From positions 186,001-250,000 of the forward strand of contig NZ_JAGXCY010000003.1 in the NCBI RefSeq assembly GCF_018310695.1: a stretch of DNA of 64,000 nucleotides, written 5' to 3'. Origin of the DNA: Paenibacillus sp. Marseille-Q4541. Its GTDB lineage: Bacteria; Bacillota; Bacilli; Paenibacillales; Paenibacillaceae. Both the position numbers and the translations under genes were made by a program. The notes beneath the pieces are model-generated. The model was not told the origin of the DNA and did not search any database. It saw only the letters and a list, made by a program, of their open reading frames with translations. Positions within the stretch are counted from its first letter, which is position 1. Every line of letters begins with the position of its first letter. This document shows, piece by piece, positions 26,723-36,249 of this stretch.

Positions 26723-27688
26723 GTGAAGGAAACGAATTCTTCAGCTATTCAGGTACAAAGCAGAACGCAGAAGAGACATGAAATATTTCATCAATTAAAA
26801 AGCGTAAGCAAAAACAAACTATTATATTTGATGATACTCCCCGGGTTTGTTTACTTCGTTATTTTTAAGTATTTTCCAATGGGCGGTTTGATTATTTCCT
26901 TTCAGGAATATCAGCCTTATCTCGGCATCCAAGGGAGCCCCTGGGTTGGGTTCAAACATTTTGCCCGCATGTTCACCGAACCCACGTTTGCGATGCTTCT
27001 AAGTAATACGCTCATTCTATTTGCACTCGAGATCGTTCTTTTTTTTCCAATCCCGATCATTCTCGCGCTGATGCTGAACGAAGTAAGGCATAAATTGTTC
27101 AAAAATTCGATTCAAACGATGATTTACATCCCTCACTTCATGTCTTGGGTTATTATTGTTTCGATCACATACGTTTTCCTAAACGTGGATGGTGGCGTAA
27201 TTAATGAAATTATCGCTGCCCTAGGAGGCCAAAAAATCAGCTTCTTAACTTCAACAGAGTGGCTTCGCACGATGTACATCCTGCAAATTATTTGGAAAGA
27301 AGCTGGCTGGTCGACCATTATTTATTTGGCAGCGATAACCGTTGTGGATACACAGCTTTATGAGGCATCTGAGATGGATGGAGCTAGCCGATTTCGGAAA
27401 ATTTGGCACGTGACATTGCCTGCGATTCGCCCCGTGATCATTACTTTGCTGATTCTCAAAATCGGAAATACACTCGAACTTGGCTTTGAACATATGTACT
27501 TACTACTGAACTCTCTCAACCGAGAGGTCGGTGAAATTTTCGATACTTACATCTATACGGCTGGGTTAAAGAACGGACAGCTCAGTTTCAGTACCACGGT
27601 GGGTCTGTTTAAGGGGCTAGTCGGATTAATCTTGGTCATGATAGCCAATAGGCTCGCCAAGAAATTCGGTGAAGACGGAGTCTATTAA
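26723..27688 (+). CDS. Sugar ABC transporter permease, LplB/YteP-like
   Basis: About 321 residues from the GTG at 26723, which has GAGGAGGT 9 bases upstream; an ATG 90 bases earlier lacks a site and would add an atypical tail. Six membrane segments. LPGFVYFVIFKYFPMGGLII and GSPWVGFKHFARMF are typical of LplB-type permeases, and the EAA loop is LYEASEMDGASRFRKIWHVT. It forms the channel with the inverted LplC-like partner. The binding lipoprotein gene follows after 103 bases containing a hairpin. Confidence 0.92.
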   Translation: MKETNSSAIQVQSRTQKRHEIFHQLKSVSKNKLLYLMILPGFVYFVIFKYFPMGGLIISFQEYQPYLGIQGSPWVGFKHFARMFTEPTFAMLLSNTLILFALEIVLFFPIPIILALMLNEVRHKLFKNSIQTMIYIPHFMSWVIIVSITYVFLNVDGGVINEIIAALGGQKISFLTSTEWLRTMYILQIIWKEAGWSTIIYLAAITVVDTQLYEASEMDGASRFRKIWHVTLPAIRPVIITLLILKIGNTLELGFEHMYLLLNSLNREVGEIFDTYIYTAGLKNGQLSFSTTVGLFKGLVGLILVMIANRLAKKFGEDGVY

Positions 27689-27725
27689 ACAATAGGATTA
27701 CAGTATTACTTTTCGAATTCTAACT

Positions 27726-27739
27726 TCCGCTATAGCGGA
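27726..27739 (+). other. 14-base perfect palindrome between permease and lipoprotein genes
   Basis: TCCGCTATAGCGGA lies in the 103-base gap. No T run follows, so it is not a plain terminator. Hairpins here often adjust the level of binding-protein mRNA relative to permease mRNA; it could also be an operator. Confidence 0.4.
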
Positions 27740-27791
27740 TGAGGAAGATAAAAAAGCTTGATGAAAATTCATTGATAAAGGGGAAGTATAC

Positions 27792-29297
27792 ATGAAACGT
27801 GAATTCGTAAAATTGATAGCGCTTACGATCTGCGGTAGCCTGCTGCTCAGTGCATGCGGCGGAATAAAATCAAGCTCAGAAGAATCAGGTACTTCCGGAA
27901 GACCTTCGATCAGCTGGTTGAACATTCTTCATACCGCTTCGCCTCCGACGGAGACCGTACTGAAAAAGATTGAGGATGCGACGGATGTGAACCTCAAGTT
28001 CTCCTGGATTCCAGATGCGTCGAAAGAAGAACGCTTGAATACTTCCCTTGCCTCAGACACCCTTGCAGACATCGTATCCATTACCATAATGGACAACTCT
28101 ACAGTTCGTAACGCTTTGAAAGGTGGAGTGTTCTGGGACGTAGCTCCTTACCTAGATGAATTTCCAAATCTAGCAGCCATTAATCAGGATATGCGGAACT
28201 CAGCATCCATCGAAGGCAAGTTATATGGCGTACCCCTACAGAAGCAAGTTGCAAGAAACGGGGCCGTTATCCGCAAAGATTGGCTTGATAAATTGGGGCT
28301 TTCTGTACCAAAAACGACGGATGAATTAATGGCTGTAGCTAAAGCGTTTACAGATGAAGATCCCGACGGGAACGGTGTAAAAGATACGACTGGATTTGTG
28401 GATCGAAGTGACCTTGTATACGGTGCATTTAAGACGCTAAGCTCCTATTTCGGAACGCCGAATGTCTGGAGTGTCAGCGAAGATGGTCATGTTTCGCCTG
28501 AATTCGAGTCAGAAGGTTACATCAAAACGATGGACTTTATGAAGGAACTCTATAATAAAGGTTATATCAATCAGGAATTTGCCGTTACGGCAAAGACAGA
28601 CCAGCAGCAAAATTTTGCACAAGGTAAAGCGGGCATTTACATTGGGGCTCTTTTCGATAGTAAGAATCTATTGAATTTGGCCAAAGGTATTCAGGACGAC
28701 ATGGACCTTGTCATGGTCAATGACATTACGTCTACAGGGAATGAAAGCGACAGAGCCATATGGTCAGCATCCAATGGTATCGGAGGATTACTCGCCTTCC
28801 CGAAATCAGAGGTGAAGGATGAAGCGGAACTAAAGCAAGTGCTGAAATTTGTAAATGACTTGATGTCCGAAGAAGTATATACACTGCTGACCTTTGGAAT
28901 TGAAGGAGTTCATTATGAGGTTGATCAGAACAAAGCGGTAACGATAATGAATACAGATCTATGGAAGCAGGAAGTACAGCCGTTTGCCTCATCCCGTCCG
29001 AAAGAGTTTGGATATGATATCCATGATGCAGACCCTCTTAAAAAGGAATCTGATCGACTGATCCAAGAAAACGAGAAATACGCTGTGCTCAATCCAATGT
29101 ACTCACTGGAATCGCCTACGTTTTCATCTCAAGGTTCTGAACTCCAGAAAACGATTACGGACGCAACGTACAAGTATATTCTCGGCAAAATCGATTTAAA
29201 CGGTTTCCAGCAAGCTGTTCAGAGCTGGAGAAAAGCAGGTGGCGACAAAATCATTGCCGAGTACCAAGCCGCTTACAACGAGGTCCATAGTAAGTGA
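27792..29297 (+). CDS. Extracellular sugar-binding lipoprotein, LplA-like
   Basis: 501 residues. Lipoprotein signal with lipobox LLSAC, Cys at about residue 22. The length and the pattern DADPLKKESDRLIQEN and DGNGVKDTTG are typical of the large LplA/YtcQ-type binding proteins of Paenibacillus. The segment DEDPDGNGVKD looks like a calcium-binding loop, common in this family. It should deliver oligosaccharides, here probably unsaturated galacturonides judging by the GH105 and GH28 genes that follow. Confidence 0.92.
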   Translation: MKREFVKLIALTICGSLLLSACGGIKSSSEESGTSGRPSISWLNILHTASPPTETVLKKIEDATDVNLKFSWIPDASKEERLNTSLASDTLADIVSITIMDNSTVRNALKGGVFWDVAPYLDEFPNLAAINQDMRNSASIEGKLYGVPLQKQVARNGAVIRKDWLDKLGLSVPKTTDELMAVAKAFTDEDPDGNGVKDTTGFVDRSDLVYGAFKTLSSYFGTPNVWSVSEDGHVSPEFESEGYIKTMDFMKELYNKGYINQEFAVTAKTDQQQNFAQGKAGIYIGALFDSKNLLNLAKGIQDDMDLVMVNDITSTGNESDRAIWSASNGIGGLLAFPKSEVKDEAELKQVLKFVNDLMSEEVYTLLTFGIEGVHYEVDQNKAVTIMNTDLWKQEVQPFASSRPKEFGYDIHDADPLKKESDRLIQENEKYAVLNPMYSLESPTFSSQGSELQKTITDATYKYILGKIDLNGFQQAVQSWRKAGGDKIIAEYQAAYNEVHSK

Positions 29298-29394
29298 GGT
29301 GAAATCATTGTGTCATAGAGTCTGTCACCGTTTCGTCAGAAGCTTATCTGCTAGCGGAACGGTTTAAGACAAAACAGGGAGGTTGAAGATCAAG

Positions 29395-30519
29395 ATGATA
29401 TGCACGACATGGGCGGAACGAGTTGCATCATCCATAATGGAGCGTACGCCGAAACTATATGAAGTCAATGGCTATAATGGGAAATGGTCTTATGATTATG
29501 GCGTAGTATTGAAAGGGTTCGAGTGTTTATGGAAGAACACGAAAGACGAACGATATCTTCAGTACATACGCCAAAATATGGATCACTTTATTCGGGAGGA
29601 TGGCTCGATCTTGGGCTACAGCCAAGAAGAGTATAATATCGATCATATAAATAACGGCAAATTACTATTTGTCCTGCACAAGGAAACCAGCAAAGAGAAG
29701 TATAGGAAGGCTGCTACCTTACTTCGAGAACAGCTGAGTTCTCATCCGCGTACATCGGAAGGGGCATTTTGGCACAAACAAATTTATCCTTTTCAGATTT
29801 GGCTGGATGGACTTTATATGGGAGCTCCTTTTTATTTGGAGTATTTACTTACTTTTGAGCAGGAGAATGACTTGGATGACGTTACGAAGCAATTCATCCT
29901 GTGTGAACGACATACGAAGGACGAAAAGACGGGGCTACTCTACCATGCATGGGATGAAAAGCGCGTGCAGCCGTGGTGTGATCGAAAAACGGGGCAATCG
30001 CCGAACTTCTGGGGCAGATCGATCGGCTGGTTCGTGATGGCGCTCGTGGATGTTCTAGAAATCCTGCCAGAAGATCACCCTGATTTCAGAGAGTTAACGC
30101 GCATTCTATACGACACATTGGCCGCACTGCGTAACTTTCAGGATGCGGATAGCGGTGCATGGTACCAGGTCGTTAATAGGGGAGATCAAAAAGGAAATTA
30201 TTTAGAATCATCCGCCTCCAGCATGATCGTATATGCTATTGCAAAGGGCATCCGACTTGGCCTGCTAAGCTCTAACTGGATAGGCACGCTGGACCGTGCC
30301 TACGCCGGCTTAATCTCGGAATTCGTGCTAGAGACGAAGAACGGGTGGGTGAATCTGAATAAAACTTGTCAGGTGGCAGGTTTAGGCGGGCAAGAACAGC
30401 GCGATGGAACGTATGCCTATTATATCAGCGAGCCGATTATTACGAATGATCAGAAGGGACTTGGCGCTTTTTTGCTTGCTATCACGGAATATGAGTTTTT
30501 GGAGCGAGAGCTGCAATAA
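29395..30519 (+). CDS. GH105 unsaturated galacturonyl/rhamnogalacturonyl hydrolase (YteR-like)
   Basis: 374 residues, no signal peptide, so cytoplasmic. The (alpha/alpha)6 barrel hallmarks of GH105 are present: NGKWSYDYGVVLKG, QIWLDGLYMGAPFYLEY with the proposed catalytic Asp138, and FWGRSIGWFVMALVDVLEIL. The enzyme removes the unsaturated uronic acid left by pectate or rhamnogalacturonan lyases, by hydrating the double bond. ATG at 29395 is chosen; AGGGAGGT lies about 11 bases upstream, while a TTG at 29383 overlaps that site. GH28 follows after 28 bases. Confidence 0.92.
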   Translation: MICTTWAERVASSIMERTPKLYEVNGYNGKWSYDYGVVLKGFECLWKNTKDERYLQYIRQNMDHFIREDGSILGYSQEEYNIDHINNGKLLFVLHKETSKEKYRKAATLLREQLSSHPRTSEGAFWHKQIYPFQIWLDGLYMGAPFYLEYLLTFEQENDLDDVTKQFILCERHTKDEKTGLLYHAWDEKRVQPWCDRKTGQSPNFWGRSIGWFVMALVDVLEILPEDHPDFRELTRILYDTLAALRNFQDADSGAWYQVVNRGDQKGNYLESSASSMIVYAIAKGIRLGLLSSNWIGTLDRAYAGLISEFVLETKNGWVNLNKTCQVAGLGGQEQRDGTYAYYISEPIITNDQKGLGAFLLAITEYEFLERELQ

Positions 30520-30547
30520 TTACGCTGATTAAGGAGACGTGATCGCG

Positions 30548-31903
30548 ATGTCGTTTTTTAATATTCTTGATTACGGAGCAAGAAAGAATGAGCCCATCCT
30601 TTCCACAGATGCAATTGCAGCCGCGATAACCGCAGCTTCAGAAGCTGGGGGAGGTACGGTATACGTACCTTCAGGTCGTTTTTTTTCTGGAGCTATTATA
30701 TTGAAAAGTAATATTGAACTACATATCAGTCCTGGCGCCATTCTTTCTTTCAGTGATAAACCGGAGGATTATCCGATTGTCATTTCTCGCTGGGAAGGTG
30801 TCAAGCAAGAGGTGCACACCTCATGCATTTTCGGCATAGATCTGGAGAATGTCTCCTTAACTGGATCTGGAAAGCTGGAGGGGAACGGGCAGACATGGTG
30901 GGATAAGCAAAGAAATTGTCCTGAGGAACTTGCCTACCCCCGCCCTAAGCTTGTCAGTTTTGACAACTGCCGCAAGGTGACACTAAGAGACGTTACGATG
31001 AATAATTCTCCAAGCTGGACAGTACATCCGGTCCGTTGCCAAGACATTACAATCGATAATCTTTCTATTTTCAATCCCGCTGACTCCCCCAACACGGATG
31101 GGATAAATCCGGAATCCTGTACGAATGTTCGCATAAGCAATTGCCAAATTGACGTTGGCGATGATTGCATTGCCATTAAAGCAGGCACGGAAGATACGGA
31201 AGTACGAGTTCCTTGCGAAAATGTTACGATTACCAATTGCACGATGGTTCATGGACATGGAGGGGTTGTAATTGGCAGCGAGATGAGCGGAGGCGTCCGG
31301 AATATTGTCATTACGAACTGCGTGTTCAAGCAAACCGACCGTGGTATACGCTTTAAATCCAGACGTGGTCGTGGAGGGTTCGTTGAGGATATCCGAATCA
31401 GTAATATCGTCATGGAAGACGTCATTTGCCCGTTTATTTTGAACCTCTATTATTTCTGCGGGCCGAAAGGCAAAGACAGATACGTATGGGATAAGAATCC
31501 ATACCCTGTAACAGAGGAAACACCATGCTTTCGCCGTATTCACTTTGCGAACATTACCGCCCGAAGAGTTCATGCGGCTGCTGGGTTCATATATGGACTG
31601 GCTGAGGAGTATGTTTCGGAAATCACTTTCGACCATATTGACATTTCCATGGCGGAAGATGCTACACCAGGTCAACCTGCCATGATGGCTGGGATACCGG
31701 ATATGAATAATCGCGGCTTTTTCATCGGGAACGCAAGAGATATTCGATTCAGGAATGTAACGGTGGAGAACCATGAAGGTCCGGCTTTTCATGTTGAGAA
31801 TGGAGAGAGGGTCACTCTGGAAAACTGCGAGTCTCGGAATACAAAACAACCGGAACAACTACTGGAACAGGTAACCGTTAAACCTGCGGAGGAAGGACCT
31901 TGA
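30548..31903 (+). CDS. GH28 polygalacturonase-type glycoside hydrolase, cytoplasmic
   Basis: 451 residues of right-handed beta-helix. All four GH28 signatures are visible: NTD (182-184), the Asp pair in GDDC (205-206), GHG (236-238) and the R-I-x-x-K type site in GIRFKSRRG (about 268-270). No signal peptide, which fits an exo-acting enzyme trimming imported galacturonan or rhamnogalacturonan oligomers. ATG at 30548 has AAGGAG 11 bases upstream; a GTG at 30539 is too close to it. It works after uptake, beside the GH105 enzyme. Confidence 0.93.
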   Translation: MSFFNILDYGARKNEPILSTDAIAAAITAASEAGGGTVYVPSGRFFSGAIILKSNIELHISPGAILSFSDKPEDYPIVISRWEGVKQEVHTSCIFGIDLENVSLTGSGKLEGNGQTWWDKQRNCPEELAYPRPKLVSFDNCRKVTLRDVTMNNSPSWTVHPVRCQDITIDNLSIFNPADSPNTDGINPESCTNVRISNCQIDVGDDCIAIKAGTEDTEVRVPCENVTITNCTMVHGHGGVVIGSEMSGGVRNIVITNCVFKQTDRGIRFKSRRGRGGFVEDIRISNIVMEDVICPFILNLYYFCGPKGKDRYVWDKNPYPVTEETPCFRRIHFANITARRVHAAAGFIYGLAEEYVSEITFDHIDISMAEDATPGQPAMMAGIPDMNNRGFFIGNARDIRFRNVTVENHEGPAFHVENGERVTLENCESRNTKQPEQLLEQVTVKPAEEGP

Positions 31904-32053
31904 CCTTAGAAGGAGAGTTGATTGGTGTAGGATAGAACACAGCCTCTATTATTAGGAGATGCCTGTAGTCTGAATCGTTAACCGCGAACATTGGAACTAG
32001 AATAGAGTCTGAAGGAGTTTAATTGTAATTCATAAAAGCAGCACCGTTTGGTG

Positions 32054-32125
32054 ATCCCTTCAAGACAACGTAAAAAAGACATCACGTAAGATGTGCTTAA
32101 AACGTTGTTTATTGGAGGGATTTTT
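32054..32125 (+). repeat. Conserved three-stem hairpin element, copy 2
   Basis: Outer stem ATCCCTTC (32054-32061) with GGAGGGAT (32114-32121), middle GACAACGT (32064-32071) with ACGTTGTT (32102-32109), inner ACATC with GATGT, then TTTTT. The arm and joint sequences match copy 1 at 13304 closely, while inner loop bases differ with pairing kept. It lies 150 bases past the GH28 stop and could end that operon. Confidence 0.75.
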
Positions 32126-32225
32126 CTATGGGAAAAGGGCCACTCCCTATCTGTTTACCTGCGTATGAAAAAGCAGTAGCTGTAAGCTAGTAATTTAGGA
32201 GAATGAATGATTATATGGAAATTGC

Positions 32226-32254
32226 TTAACAAACAGGTTCGAAATGCTTATAAT
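32226..32254 (+). promoter_or_regulatory. Sigma-A promoter of MFS gene
   Basis: TTAACA (32226-32231), 17-base spacer, TATAAT (32249-32254), 115 bases before the start codon. Confidence 0.6.
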
Positions 32255-32368
32255 GGTCAAAGTCTTGTCTTTTATTCAATACATACATGCTTGAGCATAC
32301 ATCCAATTAATGGAACAAGCCATGGCTTGAGTGGAAGCTAAATTTTTAAGAAAAGGTGTTTGATACGC

Positions 32369-33589
32369 ATGATGCATAATCCAACTGGAAAAGAGCGCCT
32401 TGGCTTAGCCCTTCTTCTAAGCTTGCTCGGTATTTTGGGACCGTTTAATATCGATATGTACCTTCCTAGCTTTCCCGACATCGCTGAAGATATGGGAGCT
32501 AGAGCTTCCCTCGTCCAGCTGAGTCTGACTTCCTGCTTGATCGGTCTCGCCTTGGGTCAGGTGATCGTTGGTCCGATCAGTGATGCGCGCGGCCGTAAAA
32601 TTCCGCTCATCATCTCTCTCAGCCTGTTTGCGTTGTCGTCATTGCTCTGTGCGATTTCACCGAATATAACGATGCTTGTGGTCGCGAGATTTCTACAAGG
32701 TTTTACGGCTGCTGCCGGACTTGTTATTTCTCGCGCTGTTGTGCGAGATGTGTTCAGTGGAAGAGAGCTGACGAAGTTTTTTGCTTTATTATCGGTCATC
32801 AATGCGGTTGCTCCGATGGTTGCACCGATGTCAGGCGGTGCAATACTATTACTTCCGTCCGCTAACTGGCAATCTATCTTTTATTTTCTAAGTTTGTTCG
32901 GTTTAATAATTGTACTGATCATTGCTCTGCGGCTTAAGGAATCACTTCCTCCAGAGAAGCGGATGCCTAGTTCGCTAGGACATTCCGTCAAGACAATGGG
33001 CGCATTGTTCAAAGATCGGACTTTCATCGGATACGCCTTGACTGTTGGGTTCATTCATGGCGGAAGTTTTGCATATGTCTCTGGAACCCCTTTCGTTTAT
33101 CAGGGGATTTATGGAGTATCTCCGCAAGTATTCAGCATATTATTCGGCATCAACGGAATCGCCATCATATTCGGAAGTTTTCTCATCGGCCGCTTTGGTG
33201 GAATCGTTCCTGAACGGACTCTACTGCGGATCGGAGTATGGATTGCTGTAATATCCACGTTCCTGCTCTTGATTATGACGGCGATCCGTGGACCCTTGTT
33301 CCTTGTTGTTATCTGTATCTTTATTTATATGATTACGATCGGTATCGTCGCTACGAGCACGTTCACCCTAGCAATGGAGCATCAGGGGCATCGTGCAGGG
33401 AGTGCAAGCGCAGTGCTTGGATTGGTGCCGCTGCTTCTAGGCTCAGCAGTATCGCCTCTCGTCAGCATTGACGAGACGACGGCAGTTCCGATGGGGGCTA
33501 TCTTGTTCATCACATCCTGTCTAGGAGCAATCGTCTTCACGAAGCTGACGGGAACCAAAGAAACAGGAAACCTTCAGACGCCTAGTTAA
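32369..33589 (+). CDS. MFS drug exporter, Bcr/CflA family
   Basis: About 406 residues with 12 membrane segments. The N-terminal NIDMYLPSFPDIAEDM and the loop GPISDARGRKIPL (MFS motif A) are diagnostic of Bcr/CflA drug:proton antiporters; FLQGFTAAAGLVISRAVVRD follows (motif C region). It probably exports small amphiphilic compounds; named drugs cannot be inferred. ATG at 32369 has AAAAGGTG about 10 bases upstream. It is monocistronic with its own promoter and terminator. Confidence 0.92.
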   Translation: MMHNPTGKERLGLALLLSLLGILGPFNIDMYLPSFPDIAEDMGARASLVQLSLTSCLIGLALGQVIVGPISDARGRKIPLIISLSLFALSSLLCAISPNITMLVVARFLQGFTAAAGLVISRAVVRDVFSGRELTKFFALLSVINAVAPMVAPMSGGAILLLPSANWQSIFYFLSLFGLIIVLIIALRLKESLPPEKRMPSSLGHSVKTMGALFKDRTFIGYALTVGFIHGGSFAYVSGTPFVYQGIYGVSPQVFSILFGINGIAIIFGSFLIGRFGGIVPERTLLRIGVWIAVISTFLLLIMTAIRGPLFLVVICIFIYMITIGIVATSTFTLAMEHQGHRAGSASAVLGLVPLLLGSAVSPLVSIDETTAVPMGAILFITSCLGAIVFTKLTGTKETGNLQTPS

Positions 33590-33614
33590 AGCTAGGAATA
33601 CGAAATATGCTTGT

Positions 33615-33643
33615 AAAAAGTCGCCGTTCGGCGGCTTTTTTTG
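33615..33643 (+). terminator. Intrinsic terminator
   Basis: AAAAGTCGCCG pairs with CGGCGGCTTTT around a TT loop region, followed by a T run. Confidence 0.9.
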
Positions 33644-33763
33644 CATTAATGAAGTAGTATCAAGCAGGTCAATGAAATAGTTCATAGAAAAATTACTTAA
33701 CAATGAACACGATATTGTCGATATATACTTGTTAGTAGTAATATCACACACAGGAGGAACAAT

Positions 33764-35218
33764 ATGGGCTACTCAAATTTAGGAAAACAATTTATTGGTG
33801 GGGTATGGAGAGATGGCAAGAGCGAGAAGCAAATGCCTAACATCAATCCATATAATGATGAGGTTATCACTACGTTTCAAATCGCCAGCGTTGCTGACAT
33901 AGATGATGCTTATCAGGCTGCCTACAAAGCAAAGCTCGAATGGGACAAGGTTAACCCCTACAAGAAACGCGATATCCTTGAGAAAGCTGTTACATATATT
34001 GAAGCAAATGAAGAAGAGATCACGTCCATAATTGTTCAAGAACTGGGTGGAACGCATCTTAAAGCAGCATTTGAGATCGGTCTTGTGAAAAATATGATCA
34101 AAGAAGCCGCTACGTTTCCTCTTAGAATGGAGGGTAAAATTTTACCTTCTACGGAGGATGGAAAAGAGAACCGGTTGTACCGGATTCCAGCAGGCGTAGT
34201 TGGGGTTATCAGTCCGTTTAACTTCCCCTTCTTCTTGTCAATGAAGTCAGTAGCTCCAGCACTGGGTGCTGGTAATGGTGTAGTACTGAAACCGCATGAG
34301 GATTCTCCCATTACAGGTGGAACGCTGATCGGTAAGATTTTCGAAGAAGCGGGTATCCCAAAGGGCTTACTGAATGTTGTAGTAACTGATATTAAAGAGA
34401 TTGGTGATGCGTTCGTGGAGCATCCGATTCCAAGAATCATTTCCTTCACGGGTTCGACGAAGGTCGGAAGCTACATTGGCCAACTGGCGGTTAAGAACTA
34501 TAAAAAACCGCTACTGGAACTTGGCGGTAATAGTGCGTTTATCGTTTTGGAAGATGCAGATATCGACTATGCGGTACAAGCTGCAACATTCAGCAGATTC
34601 ACGCATCAAGGTCAAATTTGTATGTCAGCGAACCGAATTCTTGTACAAAAGACGATTTATCAGGAGTTTGTAGATAAATACAAAGAGAAGATTTCGACCC
34701 TTACAACAGGCGATCCAAGTGATCCTCAAACCATCATCGGACCAGTTATTAATGACCGTCAGGCAGAAACACTGAGAGAATTGATTGCAAAAGGGATTGA
34801 GCAAGGTGCAGTTCCCCTGGTGCATGGAAACATTAAAGGGAGAATGGTAGAACCGACCGTTCTCATTGATGTTAAGCCGGATATGGTTGTAGCACAAGAA
34901 GAGTTGTTTGGTCCGGTTGTGTGTATCATGCCGTTCGAAACAGAAGAGGAAGGAATCGATATCGCTAACGACACTCGTTTTGGACTTAGTGGTGCAATTC
35001 ATACCTCCAATCTTGAGCGTGGTGTAGAAATGGCGAAGAAAGTCCAAACAGGTATGATCCATGTGAACGATGTTACGATTAATGATGAGCCAATCGTAGC
35101 TTTTGGAGGAGAAAAGCAGTCTGGGTTGGGGCGTTTGAATGGGGAATGGAGCCTGGATGAATTCACCACGATGAAGTGGATCTCGGTTAATTACGGACAA
35201 CGGAAGTTCCCTTACTAA
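33764..35218 (+). CDS. yfmT: Aromatic aldehyde dehydrogenase (YfmT/vanillin dehydrogenase-like)
   Basis: 484 residues. NAD(P)-binding and catalytic motifs are present: [25 protein letters not shown], the general-base Glu in [16 protein letters not shown] and the catalytic Cys in GQICMSANR. It oxidises an aldehyde to the acid. The downstream gene is a soluble chemoreceptor like B. subtilis YfmS, and yfmT-yfmS is the order in that species, where YfmT is described as a vanillin dehydrogenase. That synteny supports an aromatic aldehyde substrate. AGGAGG precedes the ATG. Confidence 0.88.
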   Translation: MGYSNLGKQFIGGVWRDGKSEKQMPNINPYNDEVITTFQIASVADIDDAYQAAYKAKLEWDKVNPYKKRDILEKAVTYIEANEEEITSIIVQELGGTHLKAAFEIGLVKNMIKEAATFPLRMEGKILPSTEDGKENRLYRIPAGVVGVISPFNFPFFLSMKSVAPALGAGNGVVLKPHEDSPITGGTLIGKIFEEAGIPKGLLNVVVTDIKEIGDAFVEHPIPRIISFTGSTKVGSYIGQLAVKNYKKPLLELGGNSAFIVLEDADIDYAVQAATFSRFTHQGQICMSANRILVQKTIYQEFVDKYKEKISTLTTGDPSDPQTIIGPVINDRQAETLRELIAKGIEQGAVPLVHGNIKGRMVEPTVLIDVKPDMVVAQEELFGPVVCIMPFETEEEGIDIANDTRFGLSGAIHTSNLERGVEMAKKVQTGMIHVNDVTINDEPIVAFGGEKQSGLGRLNGEWSLDEFTTMKWISVNYGQRKFPY

Positions 35219-35235
35219 GGGCGTTAGGAGATCGT

Positions 35236-36105
35236 ATGAATAATGTGACTGATGTTCAAACACAGCATGAGTTGATCAGAATGTTTGTGAAGGTAGCCCC
35301 TCTGCTGCAAAGTCTATCGAATGATGATATCACCATTGGTATTTATAATACGGAAAAGTTAATTGTCAACTTTCCGGGCAAAACGTTCTCGCTAAATGTT
35401 AGCCCGGGGGACCCGCTTATGGAGGGGGATATTGTGACAAATGCGATTCGGAACAATACAGCTTTATCCGCGGTGGTTCCGAAAGAGCTGTTCGGTTTTC
35501 CACTTGCTGCTCGTGCGATCCCGCTGCACGATGAGCAAGGCAACGTTATTGGCGGAGTGGGTATGGGCACTAGTCTCGAAAAAGCGAGCAGACTTTTTGA
35601 GATGGCCGAGAGCTTCTCTGCTATCGTAGAGCAGACAACGGCATCCATTGAAGACATCAGTCAATCAATTTCTTACCTTACCGAGCGAGTGACCGACGTA
35701 ACAATCCAAATGAAGGATGTTAGCTCCAGTGCTCAGCAGATTGGGAAAATCTCCACGGTGGTTAAGGAGATTTCCGATCAAAGTAACATGTTAGGGCTAA
35801 ATGCTGCGATCGAAGCGGCAAGAGCAGGGGAAGCAGGTAGAGGATTCTCCGTCGTTGCTGATGAGATTCGAAAGCTTGCGACGAGTTCTAAAGAGAATGT
35901 GGACCAAATCAATGGTATCACCAAAAACATTCAAGAATTATTGATGAAATTAAATGATGCTTTTTCTGATATCCACTCTCTAACCGATACTCAATCAGGG
36001 ACGATTAAGGAATTCTCTGCAACGATTCAGGAGATCAGTATTAAAGCAGAAGAATTAGCTCAGGTTGCTGAAGAAACACTGTATTCAAAAGATAACGAGC
36101 ATTAA
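35236..36105 (+). CDS. yfmS: Soluble methyl-accepting chemotaxis-type receptor (YfmS-like)
   Basis: 289 residues, no membrane segment. The N-terminal 115 residues form a PAS- or GAF-like sensor ([37 protein letters not shown]). The C-terminal half is a short chemoreceptor signalling coiled coil with the tip sequence [20 protein letters not shown] and [15 protein letters not shown], which contacts CheA/CheW. It is cotranscribed with the aldehyde dehydrogenase (17-base gap), suggesting it reports on the same aromatic compound or on metabolic flux. Its coiled coil is much shorter than in membrane receptors. Confidence 0.88.
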   Translation: MNNVTDVQTQHELIRMFVKVAPLLQSLSNDDITIGIYNTEKLIVNFPGKTFSLNVSPGDPLMEGDIVTNAIRNNTALSAVVPKELFGFPLAARAIPLHDEQGNVIGGVGMGTSLEKASRLFEMAESFSAIVEQTTASIEDISQSISYLTERVTDVTIQMKDVSSSAQQIGKISTVVKEISDQSNMLGLNAAIEAARAGEAGRGFSVVADEIRKLATSSKENVDQINGITKNIQELLMKLNDAFSDIHSLTDTQSGTIKEFSATIQEISIKAEELAQVAEETLYSKDNEH

Positions 36106-36118
36106 TAAACCAGAACGG

Positions 36119-36155
36119 AGAAGAAATACATTGAACATGTATTTCTTCTTTTTTT
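36119..36155 (+). terminator. Intrinsic terminator
   Basis: 13-base perfect stem AGAAGAAATACAT (36119-36131) / ATGTATTTCTTCT (36137-36149) with a TGAAC loop and T run. Confidence 0.93.
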
Positions 36156-36249
36156 AGATTCATCATCTTTTATCTAGGATTCATTTGTTAGAATAGTAAC
36201 AGGAATAACTTTAGTGCAATAACATTTTATACGAATGGTGTGATCAAAA

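Larger units (their letters stand above)
31904..32368. other. 465-base intergenic region
   Basis: Holds copy 2 of the three-stem element (32054-32125) and the promoter of the MFS gene (32226-32254). A 20-codon frame starts just after the element (ATG at 32128) but has no other support. Confidence 0.6.

Noticed and set aside
27726..27739. Palindrome TCCGCTATAGCGGA read as a terminator
   Set aside because: No T run follows and the downstream lipoprotein gene belongs to the same transport system, so it is listed only as a hairpin or operator.
30983..31858. Long reading frame on the minus strand inside the GH28 gene (291 codons)
   Set aside because: It lies wholly opposite a gene with all GH28 signatures, has no ribosome binding site, and its translation matches no family I know.
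32128..32190. 20-codon frame right after element copy 2, and a 5-codon frame after copy 1
   Set aside because: Too short, not similar to each other, and their ATG may fall after the terminator by chance.
34625..35263. Minus-strand frame of 212 codons opposite the aldehyde dehydrogenase
   Set aside because: Shadow of a clear gene; composition is Cys- and His-rich in the way antisense frames are.
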